From NCBI RefSeq assembly GCF_037860775.1, contig NZ_JBBEWC010000006.1, positions 62,001-126,000 of the forward strand: a DNA stretch of 64,000 bases. Reading direction: 5' to 3'. A program made the position numbers and the translations under genes. This DNA is from Emticicia soli. Lineage in GTDB: Bacteria; Bacteroidota; Bacteroidia; Cytophagales; Spirosomataceae. The notes beneath the pieces were generated by a model that saw nothing but the letters and a program-made list of their open reading frames with translations, did no database searches and was not told the origin of the DNA. Below, piece by piece: positions 27,601 through 36,134 of this stretch (the stretch's first letter is position 1; every line of letters starts with the position of its first letter).

Positions 27601-27790
27601 CCCGAATAAACTTGATGTACAAATATCTGTGCATTCGATGGATGGGAAAACGCTTGGTACTTTTAGCGTAGACAGCAGCCAGGCTACTGTTACGTACGAT
27701 TTCAGCAATTATGTAGCAGGCGTTTATCTGATAAAATGTATGCAGAAAAACGGACAGGTGCGCACACGAAAGATAGTCATTCATAAATAA
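24617..27790 (+). CDS. Large secreted Ig-like-repeat protein with PKD domain and T9SS type A sorting domain
   Basis: 1057 residues from ATG 24617, which starts directly at the signal peptide (ending VFGQ). Eight Ig-like repeats follow, each about 100 residues, with a common core: an aromatic-W-x-GP-x-x-[FYL] strand (WTGPNNF, WKGPNGF, WQGPDNY), later a G-x-Y strand and a Cys. After repeat eight comes a PKD-type domain (FFWDFGNGQHSE), an acidic linker very rich in Glu, and a T9SS type A C-terminal domain (FTVSPNPSAGMVEISN, ending RTRKIVIHK). It is thus exported by type IX secretion and attached to or released from the surface. Adhesion is likely but inferred. Its AT-rich codon use differs from the operon before it. 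Confidence 0.92.
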   Translation: MKRILLFVLLLTNYCVFGQDYRCKSVLLSVSADFLNEKTRIQHLEDSTQLSSNLRLLPSDITAYDTMPFIFCQGSTMELRGSVGNSWLSFPGEYTFEWEGPNNLKASGNTLTLKNINQNTIGEYTLKANIKMNGCRDTILVEKYQILVATPTVKVSDRETCEGGSVKLESSNNNGGFIYDSFQKSKNTYNWTGPNNFSSREESPVLTNIKESGVYTLNITFSDFCVGSYQATAKVNIKKEALVNASASSICLNGEARLSASPSLSGVTGKYTWKGPNGFSKEGQQVLINNISKKDIGAYKVIAQFEGGCTNIDSSSVTLNIPAPIYNFTKIEEQCEGETMTFPQKNSWNRNYFDEGTKAIYSWTGPKGFKSDKETPSISNFDNSLAGEYKLEITFTGACEAKYNKSFFIKAADKLNLFLHLTSAKIPLGQSLSISPYAVWSNKSQYRYSWQGPDNYSSSRQSIYIENFDEKKAGKYTLTLDAPGCKEKSVVSADLILESAIEVPPLKVYTDSTQEKYCKGSTVRLVAHANPTSYTPDLSFNWTGPNGFKSHKSVAYVTDFGESKSGIYTITASNQYGSATSTINISLIKTPQIRISDTLKICEGGSGSSNYVSFIPSSYYTQSVNGIFAPSNMSQTYEWTGPNNFKSNGQYISFKNFRKSQAGEYELKVTFSGGCEGVVSKKLQVLESQPEINFSVDKLCNGNFLITPSVANQSYLNSLLEYKIFNSEKQEVRNPIQSGASNIYTVEAYLTGICTANKQTQIDLKNAKEFSINIPKTANICESKGHILYPDIVEPFHNEIIDNTFKQTFVSPNVFYSWSGPNNFTFLSSILYLYPTENSSITPGIYKLTATLSGECQGTYEAETEIIIDSERPRVDFNLVQKDNLIILENTTLSDNSSTFFWDFGNGQHSELSTPDTIAYTNPGTYTINLTASNACGTASNFRKITITKEEVEEENPEEEEPEEENQILSNEKPTELLSFTVSPNPSAGMVEISNPNKLDVQISVHSMDGKTLGTFSVDSSQATVTYDFSNYVAGVYLIKCMQKNGQVRTRKIVIHK

Positions 27791-27805
27791 CCTATCGCCT
27801 AATCT

Positions 27806-29155
27806 ATGAAATACTCACTTTTAACCCTTATTTTTTCACTATCAGCTTGCACAACTATGGAGTATATGACCGAAAAACAGATTACTGATGATGCCAACTA
27901 TCATCATGATTTAGATAATAACGATAATTTTTCGCCCGATAACCAATGGCTCGTATACGATACCCGTACCGACGATGGTGGCATTGCAGCCTCGGCACGT
28001 ATCGAGAAAGTAAATGTTGAAACAGGCGAAAAGAAGATAGTTTATGAACTGCCCCACAATCAGGCATGGGGGCCGGGTGCTGGTGCAGTAAGCTACTCAC
28101 CTGTTGAAAACGCCGTTGTGTTCATTCATGGCTTGCCTAGCGTTACCGAGGCAAATCCCTACCAACAATGGCGCCGCACGGGTGTGATTATCGACGAAAA
28201 TCTGGCGGGCAAACGTATTTTTATGGATGCTCGTGATATTACCGCCCCTTACACCAAAGGAGCTTTGAGAGGTGGCACACACCGCCACGAATGGAGCGGC
28301 AACGGCCAATGGATAGGCTATACCTACAACGATGCCGTTATGAAAGCATTGGAAGATTCAACCGGAGAAAAACATAATTTGCGCACCATTGGTGTATCGA
28401 AAAAAATTAATGCCGTAGTGCTTGAAAAAGACGCAACAGGCGAAAATATATCAGGCGAATGGTATAGTGTGCTGGTAGTAAAAGTAACGCCTACGCCAAC
28501 ACCGGGCTCAGACGAAATAAGCCACGCAGCAGGCGATAGTTGGGTGGGTACAAATGGCTATCAGAAAACTGATGGCTCACGCCAGATGGCAAGGGCTTTT
28601 ATTGGCACCGTAAAAGACAAAAACGGCAAAAATGTTGATGAGGTTTTTATTGTTGATATTCCAGAAGATATTACCATAGCAGGCGAAGCAGGCCCACTTG
28701 AAGGCACAGCCACCACCATGCCTATGCCCCCTAAAGGTACAGTTCAACGCCGCCTTACACATACAGCCGATGGCAATCAGCCAGGTTGTGTGGGTATAGT
28801 TCGTAGCGCCCCTGACGGGCAAACGCTGGCATTTCTGGCAAAAGACGATAAAGGTATTTTACAAATATTCACTATTGCCCCTGATGGCACGAAACTTACC
28901 CAACTTACGTTCCATGATACGCCGGTAGAGGGCTTCTTCCGTTGGCATCCATCAGGTAAAAACATTTACTACGTTTGTAATGGAAGCATTATGAGCTGCG
29001 AAACAGACCCTGAGGCGTTTGATAAGCGCGTGAAACAACTAACAAAACCAACGGTTCCGTCGCCCACAAACCTGGTTATTTCGCACGATGGCAAAACCAT
29101 TGCATTTAACAGGCTTATTGGCAAAGCAAAGCAGGTGTTTATCGGAAAGCTTTAA
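27806..29155 (+). CDS. DUF3748 (YidR-like) lipoprotein, WD40/TolB-type propeller
   Basis: 449 residues with a lipoprotein signal (SLSAC, Cys15). The opening FSPDNQWLVYDTRTDDGGI and ARIEKVNVETGEKKIVYE match the DUF3748 family, of which E. coli YidR is a member; the function is unknown. Repeated segments such as SAPDGQTLAFLAKDDKGILQ, IAPDGTKLTQLTFHD and ISHDGKTIAFNRLIGKAKQ are TolB/WD40-type propeller blades. It follows the Ig-repeat protein by 15 bases, so the two may be co-transcribed. Its last 17 bases overlap the convergent AsmA-like gene. A surface or periplasmic lipoprotein that binds a ligand or partner is the most that can be inferred. Confidence 0.82.
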   Translation: MKYSLLTLIFSLSACTTMEYMTEKQITDDANYHHDLDNNDNFSPDNQWLVYDTRTDDGGIAASARIEKVNVETGEKKIVYELPHNQAWGPGAGAVSYSPVENAVVFIHGLPSVTEANPYQQWRRTGVIIDENLAGKRIFMDARDITAPYTKGALRGGTHRHEWSGNGQWIGYTYNDAVMKALEDSTGEKHNLRTIGVSKKINAVVLEKDATGENISGEWYSVLVVKVTPTPTPGSDEISHAAGDSWVGTNGYQKTDGSRQMARAFIGTVKDKNGKNVDEVFIVDIPEDITIAGEAGPLEGTATTMPMPPKGTVQRRLTHTADGNQPGCVGIVRSAPDGQTLAFLAKDDKGILQIFTIAPDGTKLTQLTFHDTPVEGFFRWHPSGKNIYYVCNGSIMSCETDPEAFDKRVKQLTKPTVPSPTNLVISHDGKTIAFNRLIGKAKQVFIGKL

Positions 29156-31598
29156 AAGGAACTCTTCGGGCTTTTTTTCTTGTAACGTACTTAATATTCA
29201 GTTTACCGTTTTCGTCAACGGCTTTCAGAAAGATATTCGAGCCAATGCTTTCGGGGTCATATTCTTTAAACTGATACGTAGAATCTCTTTTTCGCAGATT
29301 ACTGAGCGGTATCTGAATATTAAGGTCGGTTTTATCTCCAAAGCTATAAACACCATCAAGAAAAAACGTAATTACGTTGCTTTCTATCTGCATCTTTTTC
29401 ACTTCTACCTCTTTGCCTTTAATCACAAAGTCTTGTACAATAGGCGCAAGTTGCACATGTTCAAGCGGACGGCTTTTGAAAATCATTTTTTTGATTTTCA
29501 GAAAAGGGTCAAAATCTACAATCTCGGCATCTCGCAAATCAACTGTCAAGTACCCATCAATCGAATTTTGTACCAACGAAACATCGTTTTTCAATTCAGC
29601 ACTAATTTTAATTGTACTGGTCAGCTTTCCATTAATATTTCTATCGGTAATACTATATTGTCCAAAATTATTAAATGCCGAAAACACCGATTTCACATTG
29701 GTATTTAAAAGCTTGGCCTGTATATTCATCTGCGTAGGCTTGCTTGAACTTAAATTGTCAAGACTGCCCGCAACCTGAAAAGTACCACCAAAGGCATTCA
29801 GCGAAAAATGATGCAATTGAATCTTTTTCGTACTGAGCGTTATTTTACCCTTCATATTCTGGGCTGTAATACGGTTATATTTAAACCTCTTAGCCTCCAG
29901 GTTGGCCTCTATTTCAATATTATCAATGGCTTTGTCTACCAATGTAGAAAGCGTAAATCTTGCGTTTGTTGGTCTTTTTGCTCTGTTGCGGTCAAGGTTC
30001 AATAAAACCCTTAGCCAGTTCAATTCCCAATCAGGTATCTTAATATTTACTATGGCTTTCAGCGGGCTGTTTTCTGTGTACAAATACGGCATCAATCCCA
30101 CTATATTTCCGTTGATATACAAGTTATTTATGCCATCAAATATCTGAATGCTCGGAATCCTCACTTCCTCACCCGTAAAGGCCACATCGCCTCTTATATT
30201 CTCAATCTTTACCTTTTGTGGTATATAAGTAAAAGCAAGTTCCTGCAACGATACACTCCCATACAACAAGCCATTCAGTTTTCGGGTAGTTTTATTAAAC
30301 ATTTCCTTAATATCTCCCTTATAGGTAATCTTCATTACGGCTTTGCCCTTATTGACTTTGTAACGCTCAGGGTCTAGTAAATCATTCAAAGAAGCAGGCG
30401 AAGCCTCTAGCGTGCAATCAATCTCGGCCAAGGTTTTGTCTAAATCATTGATTACTATGCTGCCTGTAATCGGGATACTCTCAAAGAAACCATGAATATT
30501 ATTACCTACAATTCGGGTATTGGCGTCTCCGGTAGGTAGTTTATCATCGGCATGGTTAGTAAATGTACCCTGTGTGCTGAGGTCTTTCAGTAAGCCAACC
30601 CGAAGTTTATATTCAAAAGCCCGTGCATCAAAATTGATGTCTACTTGTGGTTTAGGTTCGCCTATCTTGGCATTAAGATGTACTTGTGCCGTAACTATGG
30701 GTTCTATTTTTATTCGTGTCAGAATAGTAGACAGGTGCTGCGTCAGTAATTTTCTGGCATTAGCCAAAGGGATTTCCTTAACCACAAAATCAAGTTTAAT
30801 TGTTTTTGCATTTTCGTTGAAATCAACCACACCCGACAACAGGATTTTATCTTGCGTCTGCACCAATAAATCTGATGGATTTACGGTTAATTTCTTAGCT
30901 TCTTCGTCAAAAGTGAGGTCAAGGTTCAATACTACTTCCTGATTTTCAAGAAAAGTACCTTTATCTGTATCAAAAGTTAAGCCTTTAAAAAAGCTATGAC
31001 CTTTGGCATTTACGTGCCAGATGTGGTCTTTCTGGTCTACCTTGTTTGTGAACTCATGAAAATCTACAGCATAAGATTTCTCTTTAAGCGAATCAACATA
31101 CTGAACTTTAAATTCCTTAAATATTATCTCATCAAGATTTTCGAGCGCACCCGTTTTAGGCGCTTTAGCAGTAGTAGAATCTTTTTTTGGAGAAGCAAAA
31201 ACCGAGAGGTTTGAAAAACCATCTTTTCTTCTGAAAATACTCATGCTACCATTAGCCAATTTTACACTATGTATTTTCACTTTGCCAACAAGCAAAGACG
31301 TTGTTTCTAAAGTAACATTAATTAAACCTGCATCTATCAGATGCGTATTATGCTGGTCGAAATACTTATCTTTCAGCTTTACATCTATCAGCGAAAAAGT
31401 AAACCCTATTCCATCTTGAAAAGGTGCAAACTTAAAATCACGCACCTCGAGTGTGCCGTCTATTCGGTCATTAACCAGCTCTTTCAAGCGTACAAAAAGT
31501 GAATCCTGATTATGATATATCCAAAATCCTACTCCGCTTAAGAGCAAAACAAGACTCCCGCAAATAATTAATGTTACTTTAAGAATTCTAGACATCAT
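29139..31598 (-). CDS. AsmA-like envelope protein
   Basis: 819 residues from ATG 31598 (another ATG directly follows at 31595); the longer GTG frame to 31637 adds residues before the membrane anchor. One N-terminal transmembrane helix (ILKVTLIICGSLVLLLSGVG) is followed by a long beta-rich periplasmic region. The opening RIDGTLEVRDFKFAPFQDG and the late LNAFGGTFQVAGSLDN segment, followed by an AsmA C-terminal-like region, are typical of AsmA/DUF748 proteins. Recent work on this superfamily points to bridge-like lipid transport between the inner and outer membranes; a role here is by analogy. It is monocistronic, with a 235-base AT-rich upstream region. Confidence 0.85.
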   Translation of the reverse strand: MMSRILKVTLIICGSLVLLLSGVGFWIYHNQDSLFVRLKELVNDRIDGTLEVRDFKFAPFQDGIGFTFSLIDVKLKDKYFDQHNTHLIDAGLINVTLETTSLLVGKVKIHSVKLANGSMSIFRRKDGFSNLSVFASPKKDSTTAKAPKTGALENLDEIIFKEFKVQYVDSLKEKSYAVDFHEFTNKVDQKDHIWHVNAKGHSFFKGLTFDTDKGTFLENQEVVLNLDLTFDEEAKKLTVNPSDLLVQTQDKILLSGVVDFNENAKTIKLDFVVKEIPLANARKLLTQHLSTILTRIKIEPIVTAQVHLNAKIGEPKPQVDINFDARAFEYKLRVGLLKDLSTQGTFTNHADDKLPTGDANTRIVGNNIHGFFESIPITGSIVINDLDKTLAEIDCTLEASPASLNDLLDPERYKVNKGKAVMKITYKGDIKEMFNKTTRKLNGLLYGSVSLQELAFTYIPQKVKIENIRGDVAFTGEEVRIPSIQIFDGINNLYINGNIVGLMPYLYTENSPLKAIVNIKIPDWELNWLRVLLNLDRNRAKRPTNARFTLSTLVDKAIDNIEIEANLEAKRFKYNRITAQNMKGKITLSTKKIQLHHFSLNAFGGTFQVAGSLDNLSSSKPTQMNIQAKLLNTNVKSVFSAFNNFGQYSITDRNINGKLTSTIKISAELKNDVSLVQNSIDGYLTVDLRDAEIVDFDPFLKIKKMIFKSRPLEHVQLAPIVQDFVIKGKEVEVKKMQIESNVITFFLDGVYSFGDKTDLNIQIPLSNLRKRDSTYQFKEYDPESIGSNIFLKAVDENGKLNIKYVTRKKARRVPFKAFR

Positions 31599-31833
31599 AA
31601 TAGGTTTTTTATCAAATGTGTGAATCTGGGTTCCCACTTTGTAAAAGCACGATTGTGTGTCCGAAATTACTTAATAAGAATCTCCTTTACTACTGAACCA
31701 TATTTTTTAATTAAAAACTAATCGTTTTTTTATTAATCGTATGCAACAACAGTTACACATATACCTTTACTGTACCGTATGTATATACGACACCTCTCTC
31801 TACACATACCCCTATTAAATGTAATTAAAAAAA

Positions 31834-32844
31834 TTATGCCCGGGGTTTTAGTTCAAAGGCTTCGGCTAGTAATTCAAACGAACGGCGGCGTTTTTGCCAG
31901 TTATTAGCCATTGTTGCTACTATTACCTCGTCTACATCAAATTCGTTGGCAAGGGTCAGTAATTTTTCCTTTACTTCGTCTTTCGTTCCTGATATTACCC
32001 TACCTCGGTTACGGTGTATCCGTTCTTGCTCGGCTAATGAAAACTGGTATTTCTGAATAAACGCTTCATCGCCAAAATTATCGAACTTACCTTGCTCAAA
32101 CTGCACCAATACATAGTCGAGAAACTTACGCATTTGTCGGGCATCTTCTTCGGTTTCGCCACATATTACCGAAATAGAAAGCAAAGCATGAGGTTTTGAG
32201 AATTGCGCCGATGCCTCAAAATTCTTACGGTATAATTCTACAATATCTGGCTGTGCAAAACCATTGATGAATCGGGCAATAGCCAGGCCAACGCCAAATT
32301 GGGCGGCAATTTTACTGCTTCCACCGCTCGAACTCAATATCCATTGGCTAGGAATCGTGGGCGATTGCGGTACAGCCAGAATCGGGCCATATTTGGTAGC
32401 GGCCGTATCGCCGAAAAAATGTTGCAGGTATTCTAGTTGTTGCAGGTAACTTTGCTCACTAAAATCGTTCGAAGGATTAAGCAATGCAGCCGTTATTCTA
32501 TCGCCACCCGGTGCACGGCCAATGCCTAAATCGATACGACCCGGAAACAGCGTTTCAAGCATTCTGAAGTTCTCGGCCACTTTTAAAGCACTGTGGTTAG
32601 GCAGCATAATACCCCCTGAACCAATGCGGATATGCTTGGTTTCGTCGGCTAGTTTTACCATCAGTACCTCGGGTGTAGAGCCTGCAATAAAAGAAGAATT
32701 GTGGTGTTCTGATACCCAAAAGCGGCTAAAACCTAGTTTTTCACCCAGTTTTACCGTAGCTATTGTTTCTTCAACAGCATCAATAGCGGTTTTACCTTGT
32801 GTTACTATTGATTGGTCAAGTATGCCTAATTTCAATTTACTCAT
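31834..32844 (-). CDS. LLM-class flavin-dependent oxidoreductase
   Basis: 336 residues of the luciferase-like monooxygenase superfamily, close to the YhbW/MsnO8-type group. Visible are the starting KLGILDQSIVTQG strand, GFSRFWVSEHHNSSFIAGSTPEVL, RIGSGGIMLPNHSALKVAENF, RIDLGIGRAPGGD, and the late VISGTKDEVKEKLLTLA. These enzymes bind FMN, or sometimes F420, in a TIM barrel; the substrate cannot be told from sequence. It is cytoplasmic, without a signal peptide. It stands alone between the AsmA-like gene and a repeat-filled spacer, so the context gives no functional lead. Confidence 0.92.
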   Translation of the reverse strand: MSKLKLGILDQSIVTQGKTAIDAVEETIATVKLGEKLGFSRFWVSEHHNSSFIAGSTPEVLMVKLADETKHIRIGSGGIMLPNHSALKVAENFRMLETLFPGRIDLGIGRAPGGDRITAALLNPSNDFSEQSYLQQLEYLQHFFGDTAATKYGPILAVPQSPTIPSQWILSSSGGSSKIAAQFGVGLAIARFINGFAQPDIVELYRKNFEASAQFSKPHALLSISVICGETEEDARQMRKFLDYVLVQFEQGKFDNFGDEAFIQKYQFSLAEQERIHRNRGRVISGTKDEVKEKLLTLANEFDVDEVIVATMANNWQKRRRSFELLAEAFELKPRA

Positions 32845-32935
32845 TTTCTGGTTTGTGTTTTAATCATGGAAGTTGTTGAGTATCTTAGTTTCTTTTCCAA
32901 AACACTACTATTTTTAGATTGATTAAGGGTACAAG

Positions 32936-32964
32936 GTAGAGACAGGGCAGTGCCCTGTCTCTAC
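32936..32964. repeat. Perfect 29-base palindrome (GTAGAGACAGGGC family), copy 1
   Basis: Each half begins GTAGAGACAGGGCA from the outside; the centre base is G/C. An identical 29-base copy is at 50983-51011 and a diverged one at 60981-61016. All are intergenic. This is a dispersed REP-like palindrome with no coding content. Confidence 0.85.
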
Positions 32965-33119
32965 AATATCATGTACTTCAAAGAACATTTATTTTGCTAA
33001 TCGTAATAAATTAAAATCCTCAACAACTTCATTAACACAAATCTTTCTTGATTCGTTACTTAAAGTCACTATACAAAACTATAGTAAGCACTCTTTGCGT
33101 AACAGAGAGTGAAAAGATT

Positions 33120-33277
33120 TTAATATATCGTCCCTAACGGGACTTAGAAATTTCGGATTATTTTTACTACCGATATATCATCCCTACGGGATATTTCCGA
33201 GTCCCGTTAGGGACGATATATCGGTAGAATGAATACGCTTTTTTGAATACCAATATCCCGTAGGGATAATGTATTGT
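33120..33277. repeat. Cluster of short hairpin repeats (TCCCTACGGGATAT family), copy 2
   Basis: Four hairpins: TCGTCCCTAACGGGAC, TCATCCCTACGGGATATT, GTCCCGTTAGGGAC and TATCCCGTAGGGATAA. They are joined by GATATATC and ATATCGGTAGAA flanks. Bases 33172-33196 match 20876-20900 exactly. This is the same dispersed family as at 20.9 kb, and the unit arrangement again alternates orientation. Confidence 0.8.
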
Positions 33278-33312
33278 AGTTTCCGATAAAAGTTTTGGTA
33301 ACAACAAAACAC

Positions 33313-33343
33313 AAAAAAGTCTCCGGCAAAATTTACCGGAGAC
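33313..33343 (-). terminator. Rho-independent terminator of the aldolase gene
   Basis: On the minus strand a perfect 8-bp stem (33319-33326 with 33336-33343), with a 9-base AT loop, is followed by TTTTTTGTGTTTTG. It lies 36 bases after the aldolase stop codon. Confidence 0.9.
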
Positions 33344-33379
33344 AGGCTACGAATTCTAGTGGAAGGTGATTGTAAGTTC

Positions 33380-34339
33380 TTAAACCAAAGCGCTTGCTTG
33401 TTGATACGCAGGCTTTATGCCGAGTTCGTTATGTAAGTTATCTATGGTAGTCAATAGTTGGTCCATTCCTGCTTTCAGTTCTTCTGTAAGTGGGTCAACC
33501 GCACGGCGGGTATAGGTCGAAATCGGGAAACCTCTCTTCATCAGGCTATACTTAGCAATGGTCGGATAAGCCGAATGCACGATGTCCATTGAGTCATTAA
33601 AAAACTTTTGTACTTTTTCAACCTCTGCCGAATTCTCTCTGAAGTGCTCACATATCCACACCACCAATTCGGGGAAGATATTCCCCTGTATGCACGATAA
33701 TCCCGCAGCACCTGCTCTTAATGATGATACCGCATTTACCATGTAGGCATCGTACAAACCAAAGTTATAACCCTGCCCTACTGCTAGGCGGCGAGCAACT
33801 TCAGCTTCATCAAGGCAAGTATCTTTGTGGTATATCAATCGGTTTGATGGTAATAGCTTTGCCAGTATCTCAGAGCTTATCAGGCGTTTATAAGGCACAG
33901 GGCACTCATAAAAACCTAGCGGAACATTTGGCGTAAGGTGCATTAGCTCTTCCATGCGCTCCAGAAACACAGCGTCCGACTCGTCGGCATTGGCAATCTG
34001 GCTTGTAATTACAATTACGGCCTGTACGCCTGTATCATAAATACGTTTCACAAAATCGGCCTGCTCGGCTATTGTTCCGCCCAGCGTACCTGTGGCTACA
34101 ACCGGAATATGCCCTGCGGCTTGGTCTACTACTTGTTTGGTAACAGCCAGACGCTCGTCGTTCGTGAGTTCATACATTTCGCTCGACAAACAGTTTGCAA
34201 ACAGCCCTGCTGAGCCTGCCTGCATATAATAATCGGTTAGTACAGAAAGCCCGGCGTAATCAACTGCTCCGGTTTCTGTAAAAGGCGTGAGCATAACAGG
34301 AATAAAACCCTGTGGTAACGAATTGGTGGAAGAAGCCAT
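33380..34339 (-). CDS. Dihydrodipicolinate synthase/N-acetylneuraminate lyase family aldolase
   Basis: 319 residues forming a DapA/NanA-type TIM barrel. The Schiff-base lysine is Lys172 in IYHKDT and the catalytic tyrosine is Tyr144 in GFYECPVPY. The DapA GTTGE-type loop is replaced by FANCLSSEMYELT, so it is unlikely to be the lysine-pathway enzyme and more likely a catabolic aldolase for a sugar acid, possibly a sialic-acid-like one. It is the second gene of a pair with the sodium symporter, 32 bases downstream, and is closed by a terminator. A divergent AraC regulator sits just beyond. Substrate import followed by retro-aldol cleavage is the natural reading. Confidence 0.9.
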   Translation of the reverse strand: MASSTNSLPQGFIPVMLTPFTETGAVDYAGLSVLTDYYMQAGSAGLFANCLSSEMYELTNDERLAVTKQVVDQAAGHIPVVATGTLGGTIAEQADFVKRIYDTGVQAVIVITSQIANADESDAVFLERMEELMHLTPNVPLGFYECPVPYKRLISSEILAKLLPSNRLIYHKDTCLDEAEVARRLAVGQGYNFGLYDAYMVNAVSSLRAGAAGLSCIQGNIFPELVVWICEHFRENSAEVEKVQKFFNDSMDIVHSAYPTIAKYSLMKRGFPISTYTRRAVDPLTEELKAGMDQLLTTIDNLHNELGIKPAYQQASALV

Positions 34340-34371
34340 AATTCTAAAATGTTTTAATCGGTATTGTAGGG

Positions 34372-35928
34372 TTAGGATTTCGTTTTAAACTTAGTTATCA
34401 GCACCCCGGTAAGGAAAATACTCAATGTACCTATCACCATAATCATATTCTGGTGGAAAGGGCTACGCAAAGCCGCAAATTCGTCGGGTATCTGCTTCGA
34501 GAAAGTCATCCAGCAAATAACCAATATACCTATTATGGTAGCTATCACGGCCTCGGTATTCTTTGCTTTTTTGGCAATCATGCCTAGCAGGAATAAACCC
34601 AGCATACCGCCTGCAAAAATACCCGAGAGCATCCACCAGATATCAAGCACACTCTTTACGCCAATCATGGCAACGCCCGTAAGCATACCTAACAAGCCAA
34701 ATACCGTAGTGGCAATGTAAAGCAGGCGCATTGTTTGGGTTGATGTTAAATCAGGCTTGATGTAGCGTTGGTAAATATCAACCGAGAAAACCGTAGCCGA
34801 GGCATTCATGCCCGAGCTGATGGTACTCATGGCAGCCGACATAATGGCGGCTACAATTAAACCTAATAAGCCTGCCGGAATTTTGTTTACCATAAAGTGC
34901 GGCATTACTTTGTCGCCAATGTCGGCGGCCGACAAGGTAGAGGCCAATTGATTTAACTCGCTGGTGCTTCCGTTAGGTAGACGCTCCATAACTACCTGCA
35001 TCTGCACTTGGTGCAACAGCTCGGGGTTGGTTTGGTAATAGGCGTACAAACATGAGCCTATTATAAAGAATATCAGCGAAACAGGTAGGTATAAATAAAC
35101 GCATAGCCAGATAGAACGAGTAGCTTCGCTGGCCGAGGTAGTGGTATGGTAACGCTGAACATAGTTCTGGTCCATACCAAAATTATTAAGATTCATAAAG
35201 AAACCATATAATAATACTACCCAGAATGTGGATTGAGTAAAGTCGGGAATTAGGCTGCCCAGGCTGAATTTATCGTCGGCCTGTCCGATTTCAATAATAT
35301 GACTAACACCACCCGGCATGCCTTTTACGACCAATGCCAGAATGATTAAAGCGCCGATGGTTTTTATTACCCCCTGCACCACTTCCGTCCAGATGACGGC
35401 CTCCATGCCTCCCATTACTGTATAAATAATGATACAAATCCCTACTACAATCATGATACTCTCCATCGAATAACCCGTAAGTGCTTGTAAGCTAAGGGCG
35501 ATACCGAAGAAAATAGAACCCATACGGGCCAATTGCGTAAGCAGAAAACAAACCACTGCGTAAGTTCTGGCCCATGCACCAAAGCGGTGCTCAAGGTGTG
35601 TATAGGCCGATACCTCGCCGGTGTTGCGGTAAAAAGGCACAAAATAACGAGATGCCACCCATGCTGCCAAGGGCATTGAAAGGCTGAACACAAACGAGTT
35701 CCAGTTGCTACCAAAGGCTTTACCGGGTACTCCCAGAAAAGTATTACTGCTCAAAAAAGTAGCATAGATAGAAAGCCCGATAGCCCAGCCGGGTATCTTG
35801 CCCGATGCCGTTGTAAACTGGTCGGCGCTTTTGTTTTTTCTTGAGAAATAAACTCCTATTATTACCATTCCGGCCAGATAACCAAAAATGATGAGTAGGT
35901 CAATAACAGGGAGTGTTGTAAGGTTCAT
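34372..35928 (-). CDS. Sodium:solute symporter (SSS family)
   Basis: 518 residues with about 13-14 membrane helices and SSS-family signatures. These include GYLAGMVIIGVYFSRKNKSA, the conserved WAIGLSIYATFLSSNTFLGVPG sodium-site helix, and GLIVAAIMSAAMSTISSGMNASATVF in the late core helix. The family imports sugars, sialic acid, amino acids or carboxylates with sodium. Its partner gene, 32 bases downstream, is a DapA/NanA-type aldolase, so a sugar acid is the best guess. It is divergent from an AraC regulator across a 206-base promoter region that holds a matched pair of TTATGATAA elements. Located in the inner membrane. Confidence 0.93.
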   Translation of the reverse strand: MNLTTLPVIDLLIIFGYLAGMVIIGVYFSRKNKSADQFTTASGKIPGWAIGLSIYATFLSSNTFLGVPGKAFGSNWNSFVFSLSMPLAAWVASRYFVPFYRNTGEVSAYTHLEHRFGAWARTYAVVCFLLTQLARMGSIFFGIALSLQALTGYSMESIMIVVGICIIIYTVMGGMEAVIWTEVVQGVIKTIGALIILALVVKGMPGGVSHIIEIGQADDKFSLGSLIPDFTQSTFWVVLLYGFFMNLNNFGMDQNYVQRYHTTTSASEATRSIWLCVYLYLPVSLIFFIIGSCLYAYYQTNPELLHQVQMQVVMERLPNGSTSELNQLASTLSAADIGDKVMPHFMVNKIPAGLLGLIVAAIMSAAMSTISSGMNASATVFSVDIYQRYIKPDLTSTQTMRLLYIATTVFGLLGMLTGVAMIGVKSVLDIWWMLSGIFAGGMLGLFLLGMIAKKAKNTEAVIATIIGILVICWMTFSKQIPDEFAALRSPFHQNMIMVIGTLSIFLTGVLITKFKTKS

Positions 35929-35976
35929 GCGTTAAGGTTAAATGGTTCAATAGGACAAATAAGGCATTTGGCAGTA

Positions 35977-36121
35977 TTATGATAAAAATATACATTGATT
36001 TTTGAGCCAATGTTGTTTTTTTATAATCTGACAAACATTTTATTTAACTTTACAAAGATAGTAGATAAAAAAATAGAAATTTTATAGACATTTTCCCAAT
36101 CATTATACGATATTATCATAA
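35977..36121. promoter_or_regulatory. Divergent symporter/AraC promoter region with paired TTATGATAA elements
   Basis: TTATGATAA at 35977-35985 and its exact reverse complement TTATCATAA at 36113-36121 flank the very AT-rich space between the divergent genes. One lies 49 bases upstream of the symporter ATG and the other 13 bases before the AraC-type ATG. The mirror arrangement suits binding and looping by the AraC-type regulator. No confident -33/-7 boxes were assigned. Confidence 0.4.
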
Positions 36122-36134
36122 ATAATTTTTAGCA

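Larger units (their letters stand above)
32845..33379. other. Repeat-filled intergenic spacer
   Basis: A 535-base spacer between two minus-strand genes. It contains the 29-base palindrome (32936-32964), the second cluster of TCCCTACGGGATAT hairpins (33120-33277) and the terminator of the aldolase gene (33313-33343). No open frame with coding character was seen. The right part should be transcribed only as a 3' end. Confidence 0.7.

Noticed and set aside
29088..29708. Plus-strand open frame of 206 codons opposite the AsmA-like gene
   Set aside because: Antisense shadow with biased Phe/Ile/Asn composition; the minus-strand frame has the membrane anchor and AsmA features.
33380..34339. Assignment of the aldolase as DapA (lysine biosynthesis)
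   Set aside because: The DapA GTTGE loop is replaced and the gene is linked to a symporter and an AraC regulator, which points to catabolism.
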